24,189 nucleotides of DNA, taken from the NCBI GenBank assembly GCA_052034745.1, contig JBPOIF010000033.1, forward strand, positions 1-24,189, in the 5' to 3' direction. Positions 8,163-14,721 of this stretch are shown in pieces (position 1 is the stretch's first letter; each line of letters starts with the position of its first letter). The notes beneath the pieces are model-generated. The model did no database searches. It saw only the letters and a list, made by a program, of their open reading frames with translations, and was not told the origin of the DNA. The DNA comes from UBA4124 sp052034745. Its GTDB lineage: Bacteria > Patescibacteriota > Minisyncoccia > Phycocordibacterales > UBA9973. Made by a program: the position numbers and the translations under genes.

Positions 8163-9071
8163 CTATTTGTTAATAATCTCGATTGCTTTGGCAATCAGCG
8201 GCAATATATCATCATACATCGTTAAGTCAACCACTTCGTGCGGTTGGAACCACGATGCCTTGTCGAGACCGCCACTGCCTTTTTCGAGAACAAGTTCTTG
8301 ATACGGAGCCTTGCCGAGGAAAAATGTCACCTGTTTTCGAATCTTGCCATCAGTTGGGTGATACGCCATGTACTCGACTTCTCCAAGCTTTTCAACGATA
8401 TCGATATCGAGACCGATCTCTTCTTTGATTTCACGGATTGCGCCGTCTTCGAGACTCTCTCCGTCTTCGACTCCTCCTTTTGAAAGAGTCCAATATCCAA
8501 AGACATCGTGTACGAGTGCCAGATATGTCACCCCATCATGCTTTGCAAATACCACTGCTCCTGCTTTGCGCTCAATTGGGATCTTGGTGATGTCTTCTTC
8601 GATTGGCATCTTTGGTTTTGGAGCTTTTGGCTTGCTGATCTGGTCTTTGCCTGGCTCACCGATCTCCTTGTAGACCGCACCGAGCACCCCGTTAACGAAC
8701 TTGCCACTGTTTTCACCACCAAACGTCTTTGCAAGTTCGATCGCTTCATTGATAGCGACCTTTGGAGGAACCTGATCACGATCACCAAAGAGAAGTTCTG
8801 CAAGCCCCATACGAAGTACGGCACGGTCAACGTTGCCAATCTTTTCGATCGGCCATTCAGGAGCTGCTTTCGTGATGATGTCATCAAGCACTGTCTGTTT
8901 GCGCTCAACGAGTTCCCCGAGTGCGTAGATAAATGCATTGTCCCCATGTCCGGGAGCAAACTCAGCAATATTGCGATCAATGATACCTTTAAAATCCTCT
9001 GGTTTGCCAGAGAAATCCCATTCAAAGAGTGATTGGAGAACGATTGATCTTGAAAGGTGCCGATTTGCCAT
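8163..9071 (-). CDS. nusB: NusB-Nudix fusion protein (302 aa)
   Basis: Two domains in one uninterrupted frame. Residues 1 to about 138 are NusB (NRHLSRSIVLQSLFEWDFSG at the start; NVDRAVLRMGLAELLF at 80-95; PPKVAINEAIELAKTFGG at 102-119; KFVNGVLGAVY at 124-134), the RNA-binding factor that with NusE recognises boxA in rRNA leaders. A Lys/Pro-rich linker (about 140-160, KPKAPKPKMP) leads to a Nudix domain (166-302) with a textbook box: G199-x5-E205, R213, E214, E217, E218, G220. The KAGAVVFA start and GYWTLSKGG resemble diadenosine-polyphosphate hydrolases. It lies 21 nt downstream of rpmF, with no Shine-Dalgarno. Coupling of rRNA antitermination with a nucleotide signal is possible but is inference. 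Confidence 0.92.
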   Translation of the reverse strand: MANRHLSRSIVLQSLFEWDFSGKPEDFKGIIDRNIAEFAPGHGDNAFIYALGELVERKQTVLDDIITKAAPEWPIEKIGNVDRAVLRMGLAELLFGDRDQVPPKVAINEAIELAKTFGGENSGKFVNGVLGAVYKEIGEPGKDQISKPKAPKPKMPIEEDITKIPIERKAGAVVFAKHDGVTYLALVHDVFGYWTLSKGGVEDGESLEDGAIREIKEEIGLDIDIVEKLGEVEYMAYHPTDGKIRKQVTFFLGKAPYQELVLEKGSGGLDKASWFQPHEVVDLTMYDDILPLIAKAIEIINK

Positions 9072-9092
9072 AAAGAACGAAGGGGTTAATGA

Positions 9093-9302
9093 TTATTTCT
9101 TAGACTTTTTTGACTGCTTCTTGAGGACCTTCTTTACTTGATCCTTTCCAACAGAACGTCCTTTGTAAAGACCATCCTTTGTTGCGCGATGACGCAAGTG
9201 AACGACACCAGCTTTGTCTGTTGAAAGTGCTGGTGATTTGAGTGCGTGATGACTGCGACGATTCGCAGTATGCGCACGTGTGTGTCTCATTCGTACTACC
9301 AT
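9093..9302 (-). CDS. rpmF: 50S ribosomal protein L32, cysteine-free form
   Basis: A 69-aa protein with the L32 N-terminus (MRHTRAHTANRRSHHALK) and the C-terminal motif GLYKGRSV. The two CxxC pairs of zinc-binding L32 are absent: the positions read STDK and ATKD, so this is a C-minus, zinc-independent form. The Lys-rich tail (KKVLKKQSKKSKK) extends past the usual end. The ATG at 9302 (MVVRMRHT) is preferred over the one at 9290 because a TTGCAC-17-TATGAT promoter ends 9 nt before it. It is the first gene of the rpmF-nusB-rnc-smc unit and is followed 21 nt later by the NusB-Nudix ATG. Confidence 0.92.
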   Translation of the reverse strand: MVVRMRHTRAHTANRRSHHALKSPALSTDKAGVVHLRHRATKDGLYKGRSVGKDQVKKVLKKQSKKSKK

Positions 9303-9311
9303 ATAAAAATC

Positions 9312-9340
9312 ATCATACCCTACATATGCAAAAAGTGCAA
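9312..9340 (-). promoter_or_regulatory. promoter of the rpmF-nusB-rnc-smc unit
   Basis: On the minus strand TTGCAC (9335-9340), 17-nt spacer, TATGAT (9312-9317), 9 nt before the rpmF ATG. Predicted leader about 3 nt. Confidence 0.7.
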
Positions 9341-9379
9341 AGTGTGTAGATACCTCCCCCTATCTTATCGAGACCCTAT

Positions 9380-9408
9380 TTGACTATATACACTAAATAT
9401 GCTATAAT
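9380..9408 (+). promoter_or_regulatory. strong promoter of the 201-aa Nudix gene
   Basis: TTGACT (9380-9385), 17-nt spacer, TGC-TATAAT (hexamer 9403-9408). The start is predicted near 9415, leaving a leader of about 40 nt that contains an AACGT/ACGTT inverted repeat. This is one of the few plus-strand promoters here that is clearly not leaderless. Confidence 0.85.
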
Positions 9409-9453
9409 ACATGCAAACGTGATATTACGTTACGATCTTTAAATTGTTTGATC

Positions 9454-10056
9454 ATGCAACGGTATGACAGAAAAAGCCGACCCCCTCAACGTAATGAGAT
9501 AAAAAAAATTCTCCAAAACGGTGAATATTTGACGCTGAAACCCAGCGAAAAAATTTCCGTGGCAATCGTGGTAATCATTCCCCGATACACCGATGAAGGA
9601 GTGCTCGAAGTGCTCACGATTAGTGAGTACAACGCATTCAATCCTGACATGAAGACAACCAAATTCCCGAGCGGGAGTATCGATGGCACTGACCACGATA
9701 TGTTCGCCGCAGTAAAACGAGAAGCTTTGGCGGAGACAGGATACGAAGTAGCTGATATTGAGTATTGCTGGGGAGCTGAATATTCCTCAACAAAACTAAA
9801 TACTCAACATTTCATACTGTTTTTCATCGCTCGCCAACACCGCCAGGTCGGGAAACAGACAGAAAATATTGCTTCCGTCGACTGGAGACCACTGAATGAA
9901 GAGATACCGAAGTATGTGACCCGGGCACAACGGATAGCGCTCCGGCCTATCGTCAACAAAATGCCGATAAGGACAGTAGAGGAAGGCTACTTCGTGATGG
10001 AACTCGGACGAAAGTTCGACGCTCCGGTAGAAGGCGTCTACCACGTCAATCTTTAG
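9454..10056 (+). CDS. Nudix hydrolase (about 200 aa)
   Basis: Predicted Nudix hydrolase. The box reads GSIDGTD, then eight residues, then KREALAETGYE: R and the first E are kept, the Glu ending G-x5-E is Asp, and the first of the paired EE is Ala. This is a degenerate box, although the metal-coordinating last Glu is present. An N-terminal extension of about 45 basic and polar residues (RYDRKSRPPQRNEIKK) precedes the fold. The start is ATG 9454; the TTG at 9448 is in frame but less likely. It has its own strong promoter and a long terminator, so it is a single-gene unit. Substrate unknown. Confidence 0.8.
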   Translation: MQRYDRKSRPPQRNEIKKILQNGEYLTLKPSEKISVAIVVIIPRYTDEGVLEVLTISEYNAFNPDMKTTKFPSGSIDGTDHDMFAAVKREALAETGYEVADIEYCWGAEYSSTKLNTQHFILFFIARQHRQVGKQTENIASVDWRPLNEEIPKYVTRAQRIALRPIVNKMPIRTVEEGYFVMELGRKFDAPVEGVYHVNL

Positions 10057-10063
10057 TCTCGAC

Positions 10064-10103
10064 AAATTGCCAAACGAACCTTGGTTCGTTTGGCAATTTT
10101 TTT
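10064..10103 (+). terminator. strong terminator after the third stand-alone Nudix gene
   Basis: Perfect 17-bp inverted repeat (10064-10080 with 10083-10099) followed by a T-run to 10103. Its 3' arm contains the -35 hexamer of thrS. Confidence 0.93.
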
Positions 10104-10117
10104 ATAAGTGATATAGT
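10090..10117 (+). promoter_or_regulatory. thrS promoter, overlapping the terminator
   Basis: TTGGCA (10090-10095) in the 3' arm of the terminator, 16-nt spacer made of its T-run, TATAGT (10112-10117). It ends 6 nt before the ATG, so transcription is predicted to start at the initiation codon. Confidence 0.7.
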
Positions 10118-10123
10118 TTTTCT

Positions 10124-11860
10124 ATGAACGACCAACTTTCCCACACACGGCACTCGCTCTCCCACCTATTGGCTGCAGCTGTTTTGACCCATTACCCTGA
10201 CGCCAAGCTCACCCTCGGCCCTGCAATAGACGACGGCTTTTATTATGATATTGCGTTTTCTTCTACCATAAGCGCTGATGCTCTCCCTCGTCTCGAAGAG
10301 ACCATGCGCACCCTACTCCCCTCATGGAAAGAGATAACCTCAAGAGAGGTGACAAAGGAGGAAGCGCTTGAACACTTCAAAGGAAACGAATTTAAAATCG
10401 AACTCATAAACGAAATAGCAGAAAAAGGTGAACCTATCACTCTCTACACCATGGGGAACTTCACTGACCTCTGCCGTGGCGGACACGCTGATGACCTGAG
10501 TACTATCGATCCACAAAGTTTCAAACTCGACCGTGTTGCTGGGGCGTACTGGCGTGGAAATGAAAAAAATCCAATGCTCACTCGTATCTACGGATTGGCA
10601 TTTGCATCCAAGGAGGAACTTGCTGAATATACTCACATCAGAGAAGAAGCCCGAAATCGCGATCATAAAAAAATCGGTAAGGAACTTGGATTGTTTGTCT
10701 TTTCTGAACTAGTCGGATCTGGTCTTCCATTATGGACACCCCGAGGCACTATCGTACGCGAACTCCTTAATGATTATGTATGGGAACTCCGCAAGGCCAA
10801 AGGCTATCAAAAGGTCACAATCCCTCATATCACCAAAAAAGAGCTTTATGAAACATCTGGACACTGGGCAAAGTTTGCTGATGAACTCTTTAAAATTGAG
10901 ACACGCGAAAAGCATCTTTTTGCAATGAAGCCAATGAACTGCCCTCATCACACACAAATCTTTGATGCGAGTCCTAAAAGTTACCGCGACATGCCACAAC
11001 GGTACTGCGAAACAACAATGGTGTACCGAGACGAGCAGTCAGGTGAACTCTCAGGACTTTCCCGTGTTCGATCAATTACCCAAGATGATGCGCATGTATT
11101 TTGCCGAGAAAACCAAATAGACCAAGAAGTATTTATTGTCTGGGATATTATTGATACTTTTTATAAGACATTTGGCTTTGAACTCCAGATTCGATTTTCT
11201 CGACATGATCCAGATACCTTTGAAAAATACATTGGCTCAAAAGAAACCTGGGAAAAAGCTGAATCAAAGATGAAAGATATCATCACCGCTCGCGGTATCA
11301 CCACCTATATCGACGGTAAAGGTGAAGCGGCAATGTATGGTCCAAAAATTGACTTCATTGCAAAAGACTCGATTGGTCGTGTACTTCAGGTTGCCACCAT
11401 CCAACTTGATTTCAATATGCCAGAACGCTTTGGATTGTTCTGTACTAATGAAAAAGGAGAGAAGGAACAAGTCGTTATGATTCACTGCGCAATCATGGGA
11501 TCAATAGAGCGCTTCATGTCGACTCTTATTGAACACTATGCGGGAGTATTTCCTACTTGGATATCTCCAACTCAAGTTGCCATCGTGCCAGTCAAAGAGC
11601 AACATGAAGAAGCGGCAACATCTCTTGCTCAAGAGCTTCGTGCACAAGGAGTACGCATTGAACTGCTTGCAGACAACAACTCACTCGGTAAGCGTATATA
11701 TGCTGCCAAGAGTATGAAAACTCCATACATTCTCGTCCTCGGAGACAAAGAAATCGAATCTGGTCTCTACAACCTCGAACTTCGTGACGGAACAAAGAAG
11801 GAAGTTACCCACGACGACCTCCTCATAATGCTCGAGAAGGAAATAAAAGAGAGAGTATAA
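10124..11860 (+). CDS. thrS: threonyl-tRNA synthetase lacking the TGS domain
   Basis: Class II synthetase charging tRNA-Thr. The 578-aa protein begins directly in the editing domain: H10/H14 of RHSLSH match E. coli H73/H77, and C117/H121 of CRGGH match C182/H186, so serine editing should be intact. The catalytic core has the zinc ligands C273 (MNCPHH), H324 (TQDDAHVFC) and H454 (HCAIMGSIERF), motif 2 around YRDEQSGELSGLSRVR (301-316), and a C-terminal anticodon-binding domain from about 485 (TQVAIVPV). The ubiquitin-like TGS domain of about 60 residues found in E. coli ThrRS (642 aa) is missing; there is no room for it because the promoter ends 6 nt before the ATG. No T-box or other leader exists. 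Confidence 0.97.
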   Translation: MNDQLSHTRHSLSHLLAAAVLTHYPDAKLTLGPAIDDGFYYDIAFSSTISADALPRLEETMRTLLPSWKEITSREVTKEEALEHFKGNEFKIELINEIAEKGEPITLYTMGNFTDLCRGGHADDLSTIDPQSFKLDRVAGAYWRGNEKNPMLTRIYGLAFASKEELAEYTHIREEARNRDHKKIGKELGLFVFSELVGSGLPLWTPRGTIVRELLNDYVWELRKAKGYQKVTIPHITKKELYETSGHWAKFADELFKIETREKHLFAMKPMNCPHHTQIFDASPKSYRDMPQRYCETTMVYRDEQSGELSGLSRVRSITQDDAHVFCRENQIDQEVFIVWDIIDTFYKTFGFELQIRFSRHDPDTFEKYIGSKETWEKAESKMKDIITARGITTYIDGKGEAAMYGPKIDFIAKDSIGRVLQVATIQLDFNMPERFGLFCTNEKGEKEQVVMIHCAIMGSIERFMSTLIEHYAGVFPTWISPTQVAIVPVKEQHEEAATSLAQELRAQGVRIELLADNNSLGKRIYAAKSMKTPYILVLGDKEIESGLYNLELRDGTKKEVTHDDLLIMLEKEIKERV

Positions 11861-11872
11861 AAAGACATAGTG

Positions 11873-11878
11873 TATACT
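11873..11878 (+). promoter_or_regulatory. -10 element of the 63-aa gene
   Basis: TATACT ending 6 nt before the ATG at 11885. No clear -35 is seen because the region overlaps the end of thrS. Predicted leaderless transcript. Confidence 0.45.
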
Positions 11879-11884
11879 TTTGGA

Positions 11885-12076
11885 ATGGAATCAAATAATT
11901 TTCACAACCTGACCACCCAATTAGTTCAAGAATCAAAGAGTCTCTGGCGCATCAAAAAGCTTTACACCAAAGAGGCAAAATCAAAAGACCTCAAAGCCTT
12001 TTGGACCAAGATGGCAAAACAAAAAGAAGAAGAAATCACCGAACTCAAAAAGCTCTTAAAAGCAGAATTAAAATAA
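11885..12076 (+). CDS. small coiled-coil hypothetical protein (63 aa)
   Basis: Begins MESNNFHNLTTQLVQ and ends EEITELKKLLKAELK. The chain is almost entirely helical and rich in K and E with leucine spacing that suggests a helical hairpin or coiled coil; there is no signal or membrane segment and no recognised family. The ATG at 11885 is preferred over a GTG at 11870 because the -10 TATACT lies between them. It is 24 nt downstream of thrS and followed 2 nt later by a strong terminator, which supports a real gene. Function unknown. Confidence 0.7.
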   Translation: MESNNFHNLTTQLVQESKSLWRIKKLYTKEAKSKDLKAFWTKMAKQKEEEITELKKLLKAELK

Positions 12077-12078
12077 AT

Positions 12079-12109
12079 AAAAAACCTCCGACAGGATCGG
12101 AGGTTTTTT
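12079..12109. terminator. bidirectional terminator
   Basis: Perfect 13-bp stem (AAAAAACCTCCGA / TCGGAGGTTTTTT) with a 5-nt loop and T-runs on both strands, between the convergent 63-aa gene and gyrB. Confidence 0.93.
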
Positions 12110-12111
12110 AT

Positions 12112-14184
12112 TTAAATATCGAGTCGAGCAAGCTTTGCGTTTGATTGGATGAAGCTCTTGCGAGGAGCAACTTCACTTCCCATCAAAATATCAAATATCT
12201 CATTTGCCTCCTCTGCATCTTCGATAGTCACCTGCTTGAGGACACGACGCCCCGGATCCATCGTTGTCTCCCACAACTCCTCAGCGTTCATTTCTCCAAG
12301 ACCTTTGTAGCGTTGTACCGAAATCTTTGCGGTGCGAGATTTCTTTGTCGTGTCAGCAACCTCTTCTTCACCTGCTTCTTCTTCCTCATCTTCAGAAGGG
12401 GCTTCCCCTTCTTCGGCCATCTCTATATCAGTATTGGTCACTCCAATAATGGCAGCCTTCTCATCATCAGAATACGCATAAAAAATCTCTTTTCCTTTCT
12501 TGATCTTGTAAAGCGGTGGTTGTGCGATATAGATATATCCTGCGTCAATAATCTCTCGGAAATAGCGATAAAAAAGCGTAAGGATAAGTGTACGAATGTG
12601 CGCACCGTCAACGTCCGCATCGGTCGCAATCACAATCTTGTGATAACGCATCTTGCTAAGGTCAAAGGTGTCTCCGATTGAGGTACCCATCGCGATGACG
12701 AGATTCTTGATCTGTTCACTGCCAAGCATACGGTCGAGTCGGGCTCGCTCAACGTTCAAAATCTTTCCGCGAAGTGGCAGCACTGCTTGGGTGCGTCTGT
12801 CACGCCCCATCTTTGCCGTACCACCCGCAGAGTCTCCCTCTACGATAAAGAGCTCCCCTTCTTCTGCTTCTTTTGTCTGACAGTCAGCGAGCTTTCCTGG
12901 AAGGGTCATCCCTTCAAGTGCACCTTTTCGAAGAATCGATTCTTTTGCTGCTTTTGCAGCCTTTCGAGCACGAAGCGCAAGCAGTACCTTACTGATGATT
13001 GATTTCCCTTCATCAGGATGCTCTTCGAGAAATGTGTTAAACGCGTCTCCAAAGACTGTTGCAACTGCCCCCTGTGCTTCCATAGAGCCGAGCTTTGCCT
13101 TTGTCTGTCCTTCGAACTGAATCTCTGGGAGCTTGACTGAAATAACTACAGTGAGCCCTTCGAGCACATCATCTCCTGAAAATGCACCGTCTGCCTCTTT
13201 GACGAGGTTGTTTTTCTTGGCATAAGTGTTGATGAGTCGAGTGAGCGCCATCTTGAACCCTGTCACATGTGTTCCATGTTCTGGGTTGTAGATATTGTTT
13301 GCAAACGGAACGATACGCGCAGTGATGTCATCGACATACTGAAGTCCTACTTCGACGTTTACATTGTCGATCTCTTTTTCACAATAAAAGACCGTGTCAT
13401 GGATTGGCTTTTGGTGTTTGTTGTAGTGACGAACAAGTGACTGGAGTCCTCCTTCGAAATAGAACGTGGTCGATGGAGCATCGAGTCCGAGATCCTTGAA
13501 CCAAAACGTCTTTGTCGCATCGAATTTCTCGACTACCTCTCGTGCATCAATAATAGTGACACGAAGACTCTTGACGAGATATGCCTGCTGACGAAGTCTG
13601 TCAACGACCGTCTTCCAGTCAAACGTGGTCCCTTCTTTAAAAATCGTACCGTCTGGTTGAAATGTAATGATCGTACCGTTGTTTTTGGTTGTGCCAATCT
13701 TTTTTACCGATGCTTTTTTGTTTCCTCGCTCGTACTCTTGGACCCAGATAGCACCATCCTTGTGCACTTCCGCACGAGTATAGTCAGAAAGCGCGTTTAC
13801 GACTGAGGCTCCCACCCCGTGGAGACCTCCCGAGACCTTGTATCCTGATCCATCACCACCGAATTTTCCTCCGGCATGCAGTGTCGTCATCACTGTTTCA
13901 AGCGCAGAGACTTTTGTTTTTGGATGAATATCAACAGGGATACCACGACCGTTGTCGACAATGCGAGCAGTATCGTTTGGCAAAAGGACGACTTCGATAT
14001 GGTCAGCGTAGCCTCCCATCGCTTCATCACGAGAGTTGTCAAAGATTTCCCATATCAAATGGTGAAGACCTTCAGGACCTGTTGTCCCGATGTACATACC
14101 CGGACGCTTTCGTACCGGTTCAAGCCCTTCGAGGACCGAAATCTGCTCTGCGCCGTACTTTTTTGCTTTTTCGTCTTTTGCCAT
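12112..14184 (-). CDS. gyrB: DNA gyrase / topoisomerase IV subunit B
   Basis: ATPase and TOPRIM subunit of a type IIA topoisomerase, which acts with a GyrA/ParC not in this window. GHKL ATP site: EIFDNSRDEA (about 46-55), DNGRGIPVDIH (about 77-87), HAGGKF and SGGLHGVGASVVNALS. TOPRIM: EGDSAGG and DADVDGAHIRTL, then QRYKGLGEMN near 624. The 690-aa length lies within the family range. A strongly acidic insert (GEAPSEDEEEEAGEEEVAD, about 590-612) precedes the QRYKGLGEM motif. Gyrase and Topo IV subunits cannot be told apart with confidence from this alone. It is a single-gene unit with an extended -10 promoter and a leader of about 29 nt without Shine-Dalgarno. Confidence 0.95.
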   Translation of the reverse strand: MAKDEKAKKYGAEQISVLEGLEPVRKRPGMYIGTTGPEGLHHLIWEIFDNSRDEAMGGYADHIEVVLLPNDTARIVDNGRGIPVDIHPKTKVSALETVMTTLHAGGKFGGDGSGYKVSGGLHGVGASVVNALSDYTRAEVHKDGAIWVQEYERGNKKASVKKIGTTKNNGTIITFQPDGTIFKEGTTFDWKTVVDRLRQQAYLVKSLRVTIIDAREVVEKFDATKTFWFKDLGLDAPSTTFYFEGGLQSLVRHYNKHQKPIHDTVFYCEKEIDNVNVEVGLQYVDDITARIVPFANNIYNPEHGTHVTGFKMALTRLINTYAKKNNLVKEADGAFSGDDVLEGLTVVISVKLPEIQFEGQTKAKLGSMEAQGAVATVFGDAFNTFLEEHPDEGKSIISKVLLALRARKAAKAAKESILRKGALEGMTLPGKLADCQTKEAEEGELFIVEGDSAGGTAKMGRDRRTQAVLPLRGKILNVERARLDRMLGSEQIKNLVIAMGTSIGDTFDLSKMRYHKIVIATDADVDGAHIRTLILTLFYRYFREIIDAGYIYIAQPPLYKIKKGKEIFYAYSDDEKAAIIGVTNTDIEMAEEGEAPSEDEEEEAGEEEVADTTKKSRTAKISVQRYKGLGEMNAEELWETTMDPGRRVLKQVTIEDAEEANEIFDILMGSEVAPRKSFIQSNAKLARLDI

Positions 14185-14219
14185 GAAATGCTTGAAAAAT
14201 ATAGATAAACTAACGATTT

Positions 14220-14228
14220 ATTATAGCA
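14220..14228 (-). promoter_or_regulatory. extended -10 promoter of gyrB
   Basis: TGCTATAAT on the minus strand; 35 nt separate it from the gyrB ATG, so unlike most neighbours gyrB has a real leader. No good -35 is seen. Confidence 0.6.
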
Positions 14229-14249
14229 AAAAATAGACTTTGATGCTAT

Positions 14250-14278
14250 TTGACATGTTTCTTTATATGTTATAAAGT
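14250..14278 (+). promoter_or_regulatory. candidate promoter of the receiver-like gene
   Basis: TTGACA (14250-14255) followed by either TATAAA (14271-14276, 15-nt spacer) or TAAAGT (14273-14278, 17-nt spacer). Divergent from the gyrB promoter. Confidence 0.5.
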
Positions 14279-14295
14279 GTTGAAAATAATCGTTT

Positions 14296-14676
14296 ATGCA
14301 CAACAAAATAATCGCTGTTTCTGTATCGAATTCTCGACTCAGAAAAATGGAAGAGGTCTTAAAGCCCATCATTAGTAAAGGTTTCTATACAACTATCACT
14401 CACGACGCTACTGATGAGATCCTAAAGGAACCCTCGGATTCAAAAATCCTTCTTATAACAGGATCCTCAATTGGCCCGAACAAGCGACATGGTATTGAAA
14501 ATGGAGCGCAATTAATCTCATGGGCGAAGAAGAACCACCCGGGGGTTACTGCCGCAATAATCAGCTGTCTGGAAGTGGCACCATCAGAAGATTACTCTGT
14601 GATAAGGGTAAAAGACCCCACAGAGATTAATACGCCTGCTTTACAAAAACTGGCGACTGACTTCATCAAAAAATAA
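14296..14676 (+). CDS. receiver-like domain protein lacking the phospho-acceptor Asp
   Basis: A 126-aa protein that looks like a stand-alone CheY-type fold: alternating strands and helices, with ILLITGSSIG (51-60) where active receivers have LLDxxMP, GAQLISWAKKNHPGVTAAIIS (70-90) matching the helix and strand that end in the conserved Ser/Thr, and VIRVKDP (102-108) at the conserved Lys. The acidic pair after strand 1 reads NS and the phosphorylated Asp is replaced by Thr or Gly. It is therefore probably a pseudo-receiver used for protein contacts, if the fold call is correct. It stands alone between gyrB and the helicase, with its own promoter and terminator. Function unknown. Confidence 0.5.
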   Translation: MHNKIIAVSVSNSRLRKMEEVLKPIISKGFYTTITHDATDEILKEPSDSKILLITGSSIGPNKRHGIENGAQLISWAKKNHPGVTAAIISCLEVAPSEDYSVIRVKDPTEINTPALQKLATDFIKK

Positions 14677-14684
14677 CACCAGGA

Positions 14685-14721
14685 AAAGCCGTATATGGAA
14701 ACATATACGGCTTTATTTTTT
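14685..14721. terminator. bidirectional terminator overlapping the helicase stop codon
   Basis: Perfect 13-bp stem (14685-14697 with 14702-14714) with GAAA loop and a T-rich tail on the plus strand. The helicase stop codon (14713-14715) lies inside its minus-strand 5' arm. Confidence 0.85.
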
